Shown here: in pieces, positions 55,903 through 64,000 of the stretch | Layout: every line of letters begins with the position of its first letter | Position numbering within the stretch: the stretch's first letter is position 1 | Translations under genes and position numbers: made by a program | The notes under the pieces: generated by a model | Told to the model about the DNA's origin: nothing | Database searches by the model: none | Seen by the model: only the letters and a program-made list of their open reading frames with translations | NCBI GenBank assembly: GCA_015501595.1 | Contig: JADNRX010000017.1 | Location: forward strand, 1-64,000 | Origin: Hymenopellis radicata | Lineage: Eukaryota; Basidiomycota; Agaricomycetes; Agaricales; Physalacriaceae | DNA: 64,000 bases | Direction: 5' to 3'

Positions 55903-57154
55903 AATGGGTCTTTACGATGATCCGCTCGGGTGCGTATTCCGATCCATGCAACGGTACAATGCTGAACTCGGCTTTTTGACAGCTCTATCGTCATCGGGAG
56001 TTGGATCTCATCGATGCTGTTCATGCTCATCATCCTAAGGACGATCAAGTACTATACGTCGTTCAAGAGCGATGCGCTGAGGATGAAGATCTTCGTCGCT
56101 GTTGCCGTTGTGGTAGATACGGCGTCTCTTGCCGGTGCTTACGCAGATGTGTATTTGGTGCGTGCTTGGGAAGATACGGTTATCACGGCAGTCTTACTGA
56201 CAGTGACGCAGTACACGGTTACCCACTGGGGCGACCTGAAATACCTAAGCAATCAGTACTGGCCTTTCGCGTTATACCTGACTACAACTGGTGTAACGGC
56301 TCTATTCTCGCAGTCTTTTCTTGTCCACCGGTACTATTCTTTGTGAGTTCGTCAAGTATACTTCTTGGTGGTCAATGTAACTAACTGTTGGGCAGGACCA
56401 AGAACTGGTTCGTAGCCGTATTCCTTGCGCTCTGTGTCATTGTTTCTGTCTGTCTCCCCGTTCTTCTGATGGTCATTGCCCCACTGACGACCCGTACATA
56501 GTTCGGGGGCTCACTGGCAACGGTTATAATATTGACTCGCTTCAATGCGTACAGCCAGCGTTTCATGATCAAGACTCCCGTTATTGTCTGGTTGACCACG
56601 ACTGCAGTCACGGGTATGTATACCTCAACCCTTTCCTTCGCACCTTGTATCTGAAACGACAGGTAGACGTTCTCATTACCGCCGTTCTTATCTGGCAGCT
56701 GTATAACATGAAGACATCCTTCAAGACCACAGAGCACGTGATCCAGCGGCTTATGCGTATTTCCATGCAGACCGGTTCCACCACGTCCGTTATCGCGATT
56801 TGCATTCTCATTACATATCTCGTCAACAATACAAGTAACGGTACGCCTACCCGGATCGTTCTCATGCTCTGAGTCTCACTGTTCGTGGGGCTAGTCGGAA
56901 CCGGACTTTCCTTCATCTTGGGTCGTATCTACATATTGACGCTGCTCTTCAACTTGACCCTCAGGACTCGGATCCCGAAGAGAACATCAACATCAACAGT
57001 TCGCGACAGCTATGGATCTCGCTGCGGCCCGACAATGACGATGACGGATGGCGTTCGTGAGTCTGAAGCGTCTGGCATGTTGTTCTTGTCTAACTTTACA
57101 GATGTCCAACGTAACTCTGTCGTGCACGTGGACATGTCGACGATCTGGCCTTGA
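55903..57154 (+). CDS. DUF6534 seven-helix protein, copy B (tail frameshifted)
   Basis: Same exon layout as copy A. Start MGLYDDPLG at 55903, then SIVIGSWISSMLFMLIILRT, RMKIFVAVAVVVDTASLAGA, YTVTHWGDLKYLSNQYWPFA, GVTALFSQSFLVHRYYSL, TKNWFVAVFLALCVIVS, DVLITAVLIWQLYNMKTSFK, MQTGSTTSVIAICILITYLV and FILGRIYILTLLFNLTLR. In the last exons a 4-bp deletion relative to copies A and C (gacatg---tcgacgat against gacacttctgtcgacgat) shifts the frame, so the protein ends VDMSTIWP at 57154. It lacks the conserved acidic DLGLTP tail of about 25 residues. All seven helices remain, so it may still be functional. Confidence 0.72.
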
Positions 57155-57389
57155 GACTAACCTCGTACAAGTCGCAGGTATACTTGGTTCCCCGCGCAGT
57201 GTACTCAACTCTGACCTCCCAGCAGAACACAAAAGGTAGAGCTGGTCTGAGCATTGCATCCACATTCTCTATACCCGAATAGTAGCAGATAGCCGCGAGT
57301 ATGGAGGCTACACGCGATACTTCTGGCTGGGACGATACATCCATTATTGTACTACTACTATCTCGGAATTGAATGGGGGTTATGTTTGA

Positions 57390-57590
57390 ACGGAGGTTAC
57401 AACTCCTCATTATCAGAGGGCCAGAATCCTTCCTCGAGCTCCACTGTCCGGTGGAAGACCATTCTGTCTTGCGACAGCCAGAGCGTGCCATCTCCAGCTT
57501 GCTGCAGGAATGGATGCTTGACTGCGGCTGCGTATGCAGAAGAGTCCAGGAGAGTAGGTGATAGGTCAGCGATACCATGACGGCGTGTGA
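57390..57590 (-). pseudogene. TENA/THI-4 gene of module B with large internal deletion
   Basis: The two ends of the TENA gene are preserved: the 3' end with ttacaactcctcattatcag and ccagaatccttcctcgagct (57395-57455), and the 5' end with attctgtcttgcgacagcca and the start region (gcgataccatgacggcg) at 57465-57590. Compared with the intact gene at 51798-52548, about 550 bp between them are missing. The module is otherwise collinear with module A, so the deletion happened after the duplication. Confidence 0.8.
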
Positions 57591-57958
57591 TGAGATGTCA
57601 AGAGTCGCGTCAAGATGGGTGGATCACGATTGAAGAAGTGCGATCGATAACCGGGCAACGACGCAGTGGAAATTATTACTGAGGAGGCTCGCGTTGTGGT
57701 GGCGAGAACCCAGCCGACTGCTACTAACAGCGCACCCAAGCGTGATCCTTCCATCTCCGCTGGGATTAAATCATCACTCAGCGCCTTCATAGACCCGCCC
57801 AAAGCCACAGCGAACGAGGACTGCAATTCACTTGATGGCAACCACTATGCAAAACCTGCGATATGCACGACCCGGTGATTGTTACCGGATGACATGAGCT
57901 CATACAACCTTGTCCTGCCCTCGCACAGCCATGAACACTGCCGTTCTCGCCAAGTCAT
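57591..57958. other. No gene recognised
   Basis: The first 60 bp continue the duplicated TENA 5' flank (agagtcgcgtcaagatgggt). A plus-strand frame at 57666-57878 has no recognisable motif. Confidence 0.4.
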
Positions 57959-58570
57959 TCATTGCCGCATTATTCTTGAACCATGTTGGGCGTGACGCCG
58001 CGAGCTCCGATCTTCCTCGACCGAGCTCACAGAGGGAATCGTTGCCGGCAGAGGGACTGGTCCATCGGGACGAGGAAAAGAATACTGGGGAATGGTCGTA
58101 CATAGAAGTTCCAGGTATATAGCATGATGGTCCCTCGCTCCATCAACAGCTCGGACTGCCAGCAAACCGTGCTCCAGGTGGTCAAGCGCCTGACTCGACA
58201 TGAGGATATAGTCAATGACTGACGACCCTCCCCTTTGAACGGACGTATAGCGCCCTGGCAGGAGAGTCAACGTCCACCACGGTACCATTCAGGATCGCCA
58301 GGTCAAAGTCTACTGCCATCTGCACAGCCAGTTCCCGCGTGGATTTGCAGCCTTCACATCCTGTGATGTCCGCGCCGGCGCCTTTGTGCGTCCATTGGCG
58401 TCGCATGTCCACACCACACGTCGCTGTGAACCACGAGCAGCGCAGTATTGCAACGCTTCCTCCGAGGCGACCAGTGGATCAATCTCTGCAGCACTCATCC
58501 AGTACGAAGAAGCCGGGCACAGGTATGAGCCAATAACTGTCCACTCTCCCCCAACATCGCACACTATCAT
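57959..58570 (-). pseudogene. Endonuclease/exonuclease/phosphatase-domain remnant
   Basis: Minus-strand pieces in shifting frames follow the EEP fold: TVIGSYLCPASSYWMSAAEI, DPLVASEEALQYCAA, VVWTCDANGRTKAPA (the DxN active-site region), FDLAILNGTVVDVDSPARA, GGSSVIDYILMSSQALDHL (catalytic Asp-Tyr motif) and a terminal RDHHAIYLEL (final Asp-His). The order is complete but at least two frame changes separate the pieces (around 58270 and 58420). EEP domains of this sort in agaricomycetes come mostly from non-LTR retrotransposons or genes captured from them. No reverse transcriptase is adjacent. Confidence 0.62.
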
Positions 58571-59210
58571 GTCGGCTTACAGACATTATCCAAAAAAAGC
58601 TGTTACAAGACCCTATAGATCAAGAGTACACCACCCGTGGCGGCTGCCGTTGTTGATCCAGTTGGTCGTGAGCAGACAATGGCATAAGCATCGTAAGTAA
58701 GTAACCATTGGGGAGCGGCAATGCATCCTCATCTCCTGGTGCCATCACATGATGAGATCCTTGAACGTTGTCATCCTTATTCATCCGCCAACATTCCAAG
58801 AAACGAAACGATAATTAGACCGTGCGATGTGGCATGTAGCGTATTCGCATGATTCGCATCTGGGTTAACAGGAGAAACTATTAGCAGAAGACACGCTGGC
58901 GCATGGCACTTGCAAGATAATCACCAATTTCCGTTTATTGATATATCGACATCCTCGTTTACAATTACAAAGTCCACAGACATAGTCCGTTGAATAGTTG
59001 AGTCCTCAGAGACACTGTAAGTCAAAAAAATCCAAATAAGCCAAAGTCCAAGCCATTGCTACAAATTTACCATCCCGTCCTTTGTTCTGCCACCATATCA
59101 AGGAAATTCCCTTTCTCACGAGAGTTGATTCCGGTGACAAAGGTACGGGCGCTCGCCAGGCTCCTGAAGTGGACAGGAGCATAATCGCAACGCGTCGCTG
59201 GCAAGACAGG
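58571..59210. other. Intergenic, no gene seen
   Basis: AT-rich with short frames only. Confidence 0.45.
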
Positions 59211-60066
59211 CTATACGAGAATTCGAGCCCAGTCAACATAGTCTATGATTCCCGTCGCTCGTTCTGCGAACGCGTAGACATTTTCGCCATGGAGAGGACC
59301 GACGGTGACCGGGAATGCATAGACATCATCATTCACTGGAATATATCCAACTGAATGCGTGCCTGCAGCACACCTACGAAAAAAGAATCCAGCGCGTCCA
59401 CGCGAGAGAGTGTGTGTTCCGAGGCACCAGTCGCGGATGGGAAGTGTAGTTACTCGAGTTCCTCGCCCTGTAGGCCCTATCAGTGTCACCATTCAGTGGG
59501 GCCAGATTCCCAGCGAGGCTGCTCGACGTCGGCCTTATATCCGCCTGTGGTGCAGGTCCGGACAACGGTACTGGTGGTAGTGTGGCGAGAGGCGACACAG
59601 CAGCCTTCAGCAGAACTGAGAGAGCCCCGATGAACGCTGACCGAGAGCTCCGCGACTTCCCACCCAATCTTTCCATCGACAACAGACGACGCCGTCACCT
59701 TTTGTTCCATGGCCTCCCACCAGTGCTGCATATCAAACTTTGCACCCCGAAATCTCTGCAGTGCGACAGTGGCGCGGTGCGTGTCCTTCGAAGGGCTACA
59801 CGGCTCAATATCCAGGTAGGCGAAGAGAAGGTTGATATCCGGTCGAGGGCTGATTTCACGAGGGCGGGCAATCGCGTCTCCATCGTGGCAATCTGGTCCT
59901 GCAAACCCTGTGTCGTCTGTCCATCATCCACATTTCGCTGAGCGTACGCCTTCGTGTGAGCCTCGCAGTCCGCCCGGAGCGACACAAATGGGTTTAGTTG
60001 TTCGCAGTAGACGGCTGCAGCGGCAAAGAGAAGACGTTTGGGCGGGGAAGCGACCCCACTGAACAA
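59211..60066 (-). CDS. Hypothetical multi-exon gene (doubtful)
   Basis: Minus-strand frames overlap in a way that suggests exons. The first begins MFSGVASPPKRLLFAAAAVY at 60066 and includes a short coiled-coil-like stretch (GLQDQIATMETRLPALVKSA). Next comes ALQRFRGAKFDMQHWWEAME, then KVTASSVVDGKIGWEVAELS, and finally a frame ending 59211 with GYIPVNDDVYAFPVTVGPLH and GIIDYVDWARILV. The frames join only by splices I could not fix. No domain is recognised. An upstream extension (TPEEWNTIIVQWGRF, about 60065-60110) may belong to it. Confidence 0.3.
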
Positions 60067-60421
60067 TGATGGTATTCCATTCCTCCGGCGTCCGAGGTTT
60101 CAGTGGTCGAGTCAAAGGATACATAGATCAGAAGCTGAAGAACCGATTGACGTGCAGCCACGATTATTGAGACTGTATGGTGTAAAGGAGGGTGTCTTGG
60201 GTGTAGTCCAGTAGCTGTGCATGTCTTGGATGTCAAGGCTGTCGAAGCAGCAGCCAATGAAAGGGGAAAAGATGTTACAGGTGGTCCAGGAGGCGAAGAA
60301 CGCACCTAGGCTGGTAGCTGTGTGCCAGATTTAGATGGTCCTGCTGTACTGATGGGAAAAAAAGGAGTCCAGGCAGCCTCGAACCACCCCCGGACGTCAT
60401 GTATTATGCAATGGGGTTTTT
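60067..60421. other. No gene recognised
   Basis: Apart from the possible upstream extension of the doubtful minus-strand gene (to about 60110), short frames only; it leads into the inverted TENA fragment that starts near 60422. Confidence 0.35.
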
Positions 60422-60760
60422 CGCAGGTGTATACGATAAATCGGTGAGTGGATAGTGTGAATTAACGCGACGAAGGGTGTTGCGTCGACGTTTAAGGCAA
60501 GATTGAAGAGGCTACGGCTTATGTGATGTCGGGAAAACCCGATGCGACAGTGGTCCTCAAACAGCATTGGCGTACTTACTCTCCGTTTGTGGACAAGCTG
60601 ACCAAACTTCTCGACGACCTGGGCGACACGCCGGGTTCTGCTGAGTGGAAGCGAGCAGAGGAGGTCTTTCGGAGCTTGAGGAAGGATTCTGGCCATCTGA
60701 TAATGAGGAGCTGTAATAATTTGGAGATAGTAGTACTACATTTTGGGTAGGGTTCGCGAA
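60422..60760 (+). pseudogene. TENA/THI-4 fragment, inverted, upstream of module C
   Basis: On the plus strand the second-exon text reads FVDKLTKLLDDLGDTPGSAE, then EWKRAEEVFR and HLIMRSCN, close to the intact gene's VDKLTKVVDDLGVTPGSAE. The orientation is opposite to the intact gene and to the remnants at 57390 and 62640. It is preceded by about 115 bp that match 55549-55650 inverted. The first exon is missing, so this is a dead fragment that moved by an inversion or inverted duplication. Confidence 0.72.
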
Positions 60761-60769
60761 AGGAAGGTA

Positions 60770-61212
60770 TTACGAGACTATCCAACCTTGTACCCTCAAG
60801 TCGTGTTCCCCTGTTCGGTCCGATCTTCCTCCTAACGCGATCGAACCTTTGGTTGCGCCACATGCGCAAGCACATGCGCCAGACTCGAACTTCTGTCATG
60901 CCTTCCCTTTGCTCAGACACAGATATCGGTATTTGGGAAGAGCAACAGGTCTACTTACTTTCCTATGAGGATGTCCATTCGATGTGCGTACAGTCAAATG
61001 CAAGGACGATAACGCCTGGAAGCGATCGAATCCCAGAATCTGGTTTTGGGGGGCGCAGGGGAGTGATAGACACCCGCGACGTAGAGGAGCCACTTGAAAA
61101 TTGGTTATAACAGTTTGTTTTTCGGTGCATGACAACTGCAAGAGTTCCTCTTGAGCTTCTTTTTGAATTTCTCTCTTGTCCAGTTTCTCTCGTTTCAAGG
61201 TTTCCATTTGCA
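60770..61212. other. Duplicated 5' flank of module C
   Basis: Similar to 49820-50274 over most of its length, with small indels. This marks the left border of the duplicated DUF6534 module. Confidence 0.6.
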
Positions 61213-62550
61213 ATGAGTCTCTATGATGATCCGCTTGGGTGCGTATTCCAATCCATCCATGCAGTACCATCATGCTGAACTCTGCCTTTTGACAGGTCCA
61301 TCCTCATCGGGAGTTGGATCTCGGCGATGCTGTTCATGCTCATCCTCCGAGAGACGATCACGTACTACTCGTCTTTCAAGAGCGATGCGCTAGCGGTGAA
61401 GATCTTCGTCGCTCTTGCCGTCATCGTAGATACGGCGTCTCTTGCGGTGATTTCGCAGATGTGTATTTGGTGCGTGCTTGCGAAGATACGGTTATCACGG
61501 GCGGTCTTACTGACAGTGACGTAGTACACGATTACACACTGGGGCGACCTGAAATTCTTAAGCAGTCAGGACTGGCCGTTCACGTTATACCTGACTACCA
61601 CTGGTGTAACGGGTCTACTCGTACAGTCTTTTCTTGTCAACCGGTACTATGCTTTGTGAGTTCGTCAAGTATACTTCTCTGTTGTCAATGCACCTAACTA
61701 TTGGGCAGGACCAAGAACTGGCTCGTAACCGTATTCCTTACGCTCTGTATCATCGTTTCTGTCTGTCTCCCCGTTCTTCTTATGGTTATTGCCCCACTGA
61801 CGACCCGTACATAGTACGGGGGCTCAGTGGCAACGGTTATCATACTGACTCGCTTCAACTCGTACAGCCAGCGTTTCATGCTCAAGACTCCCGTTATTCT
61901 CTGGTTGACCATGACTGCAGTCACGGGTATGTATACCTCGACCCTTTCCTTCGCACCTTGTATCTAAAACGACAGGTAGATGTTCTCATTGCGCTCGTTC
62001 TTATCTGGCAGCTGTATAACATGAAGACCTCCTTCAAGACCACAGAGCACCTGATCCAGCGACTTATGCGTGCTGCCATGCAGACCGGTTCCACCACGTC
62101 CGTTCTCGCGCTTGCATTCTCATTACCTATCTTGTCAACAATACAAGTAACGGTACGCCTATCCGGAGCTTTCTCATGCCCCCAATCTCACTGTTCGTCG
62201 GCTAGTCCCAACCGGACTTTGCTTCATCTTGGGTCGTGTCTACATATTGACGCTGCTCTACAACTTGAACATCAGGAAGATCCCGAAGAAAGAAGGAGGC
62301 ACATCCACAACGGATCACGACTACCGATCTCACAGAGGCCCAACAATGACGATGGAAGGGATTCGTTAGTCTGAAGCGTCTGACATGTTGTTCTTGTCTA
62401 ACTTTGACAAGATGTCCAACGTACCGCTGTCGTGCACATGGACACTTCTGTCGACGATCTGGCTTTGACACCAAGCTCGTACAAGTCGCAGGTATACTTG
62501 GTTCCCCGCGCAGTGTACTCAGCTCCTGACTTCCCAGCAGAACGACGACA
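61213..62550 (+). pseudogene. DUF6534 seven-helix protein, copy C (frameshifted)
   Basis: Collinear with copies A and B. Start MSLYDDPLG at 61213, then SILIGSWISAMLFMLILRET and AVKIFVALAVIVDTASLA. One base is missing after tctcttgc compared with copy B, so the ADVYL segment is out of frame. Later segments are recognisable: WPFTLYLTTTGVTGLLVQSF, TKNWLVTVFLTLCIIVS, DVLIALVLIWQLYNMKTSFK and MQTGSTTSVLAL. Then a second single-base loss (gcgcttgcattctc against gcgctttgcgttctc) breaks the seventh-helix region. The tail (HMDTSVDDLALTPSSYKSQ) is still readable. Two independent frameshifts in helices make this a pseudogene. Confidence 0.82.
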
Positions 62551-62639
62551 AAGTGGTAGAGATGGTCTGACTGGCATACACGCTCTTTATACCCGAATAC
62601 TTCTGTCTGGACGATATATTCATTATTTTAATACTACAA

Positions 62640-62765
62640 TGGAATGGGGGTTATGTTCTTCGTGGAGCTTACAACTCCACGGCCGGCCAGAGTCCTTCCT
62701 CGGGCTCCACTATCCGGTGAAAGACCTCCTCTACTCGCTTCCACTCAGCAGAACCGGTTGACACC
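62640..62765 (-). pseudogene. TENA/THI-4 3' fragment of module C
   Basis: cttacaactccacggccggc, cagagtccttcctcgggctc and ggtgaaagacctcctctact match the last 100 bp of the intact TENA gene (51791-51890) with substitutions and a small deletion. The similarity stops at about 62762, so only the 3' end of the gene survives here. Confidence 0.75.
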
Positions 62766-62984
62766 CAGTCTCCGGGATGTTCATGTCCGCTTGGTGGCGT
62801 ACGACATACCTCCAACAAAGTAGACGTGCGTGCGAGACGCGTTTGTGATCATGCGTCATTGAAGCTAACCATCACCACCGCGTTATCGTAATGCCTTCAT
62901 GTCCTTCAATTTCCACCACCCTGCAGGTCTATGTTAAGAACGGATTGGCCGACGCTGGAACATACGTTGCATTTCTTCCACTTT

Positions 62985-64000
62985 GAGGCGTCCTGACAAC
63001 ACCGCCCTAATTAGCCTCATTGCCATTGACCGGTCGACTAGGCATGGTCTATATCAAAATGGCATCCCAGTCGGTGAAAAGCTGGTGTACCATTTTACGC
63101 TCGAAGGCTGGTCCGAGTCGGGCACAACTTGGTGGCAGTCAGTCGCATTCCTTTCATCTAGCGTTATCTCTGAGTCGCCCTTTACAGTGGCCACACAGGA
63201 ACACAGCACACGTGTGTCTCAGCTTCAACGGGTGTCTTACTCCGAGTCCTCTACAGCGACGGCCTCTTCGGCCCATTGTCATCCACAGGCCTACTGAAAC
63301 TGTTCCGGACTTCGAGGAAGACTGAGTCCTTATTCTATCAAATGTGTATCATACATGGTCCAGCGACCTGTTATCGCAATTCCTTAATGTGAGTTCGACT
63401 CGGAGGACTCTTCTTCGACTTTACCTTACCTTCTGCCTGTGTAGTCGAACCCGATGGAAACTATAGCCGAGCCTGTACCAGACGCAACGACATCAACGGC
63501 GTAGGGCAATTCACAGCGTGTGAGGCATTTCCAGACAGCACCTGAATGGCGGGTCGCACTATACTCTAACCCTAGAGCCTAACAAAACGGCGGTTTACTT
63601 CCTTGGACTTCCCAGTAGTAACGTGACCGTTCCTTAGGTATCGCTTGCGTCTCATTAATGCAGGATCTTTCGCCCTACTCATTTTTCAGTGGATCGACAT
63701 GTTCTCACTGTGATTGAGGCGGACGGGACTGCCGTTGTTCCCATAGAGGTCGAAAGAGTCACGCTACAGGCTGCACAGAGGTACAGCGTCCTTCTTACAA
63801 CTAACCAAACCCCGTCTGCGTACTGGATGCGTGCTATTACTGTATTGATGACAGTATGTTTGCGTACACAACGTATAGTCCCCCTCTGGTGTTTGTGTCT
63901 TTGAATTCTTAACCACTTTGATAGTCACCACATGAATTCCCAGACGCTAGGCGTGGAGCGCCGCCGTGGACTGGTAGCGCCGCGATGCCTACGGCGGACT
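62985..64000 (+). pseudogene. Multicopper oxidase (laccase/Fet3-like), decayed, runs off the window
   Basis: Pieces in order: HGLYQNGIP, GEKLVYHFTLEGWSESGTTW, WQSHSHF (copper-binding HxH region), VLYSDGLFGPL, RPTETVPDFEED, YTLTLEPNKT, RLINAG then FRPTHFSVDRHVLTVIEADG and LQAAQRYSVLLTTNQTPSAY then WMRA. These follow domain 1 and 2 blocks of fungal multicopper oxidases. The segment between NG and IP that should contain the first copper ligands is shortened, and the frame changes at least three times (about 63150, 63300, 63640). The gene continues beyond the right edge, so its C-terminal copper sites cannot be judged. Confidence 0.68.

Noticed and set aside
1..64000. CRISPR arrays, bacterial operons, rRNA or convincing tRNA genes
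   Set aside because: No regularly spaced short repeats, no Shine-Dalgarno context and no cloverleaf found by eye; the window is eukaryotic.
62985..64000. An intact multicopper oxidase with many introns
   Set aside because: The copper-ligand segment is shortened and frame changes occur inside conserved blocks where no splice signals are found.

Overview
The window is nuclear DNA of a filamentous fungus, most likely an agaricomycete (mushroom-forming basidiomycete). Genes are interrupted by many introns of about 45-60 bp with GT..AG ends and CTAAC/CTGAC-like branch points. The gene set fits this: DUF6534 seven-helix proteins, a macrofage-activating-glycoprotein homologue, CYP53, arrestin-like proteins, TENA/THI-4 proteins and short LWDLW-type membrane proteins. 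There are no operons, Shine-Dalgarno sites or CRISPR arrays. Exon boundaries given here were read by eye from splice signals and reading-frame continuity.

Left part (1-8.6 kb): a tandem-repeat protein (589-1299), two adjacent hairpins (1622-1726), a four-exon orphan gene (2094-2894), coactosin (3474-4152, minus), then a graveyard of decayed genes: a BTB/POZ-type remnant, a GMC oxidoreductase C-terminal remnant and a broken DUF6534 gene.

8.6-21.3 kb: a coiled-coil gene, then two tandem arrestin-like genes on the minus strand. The first (11168-12580) is intact. The second (13385-19488) is cut by a 358-bp TIR element with a perfect 8-bp target duplication and by a 4.33-kb TIR element with a 7-of-8-bp target duplication. 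The large element contains gene-like pieces, a 150-bp TA-flanked MITE and a roughly 0.8-kb long-inverted-repeat element.

21.3-49.2 kb is the gene-rich core: a cytochrome P450, a PAQR/Izh membrane receptor, two paralogous mini-proteins ending in LRLDLNLDVEVTI, an ASCC2/Cue3 ribosome-quality-control factor, a MYND-finger protein, a head-to-head pair of class 3 lipases, a PTR2-type peptide transporter, a Pin4-type parvulin, an F-box-like protein, a short membrane protein, a CYP53 benzoate hydroxylase and a macrofage-activating-glycoprotein homologue.

49.2-64 kb is a segmental-duplication zone. A module made of a DUF6534 gene facing a TENA/THI-4 gene occurs once intact (A, 50275-52548), once with a frameshifted DUF6534 tail and an internally deleted TENA gene (B, 55903-57590), and once as two pseudogenes (C, 61213-62765). 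Further TENA scraps lie at about 55.5 and 60.5 kb. A TA-flanked 741-bp TIR element, an endonuclease/exonuclease/phosphatase remnant and a decayed multicopper oxidase complete this end.

No single pathway links the genes. Several (lipases, both P450s, peptide transporter, and the GMC and multicopper oxidase remnants) suit a saprotrophic or plant-associated nutrition. The clearest unusual biology is the nested transposon damage in the second arrestin-like gene and the stepwise decay of the DUF6534-TENA module.
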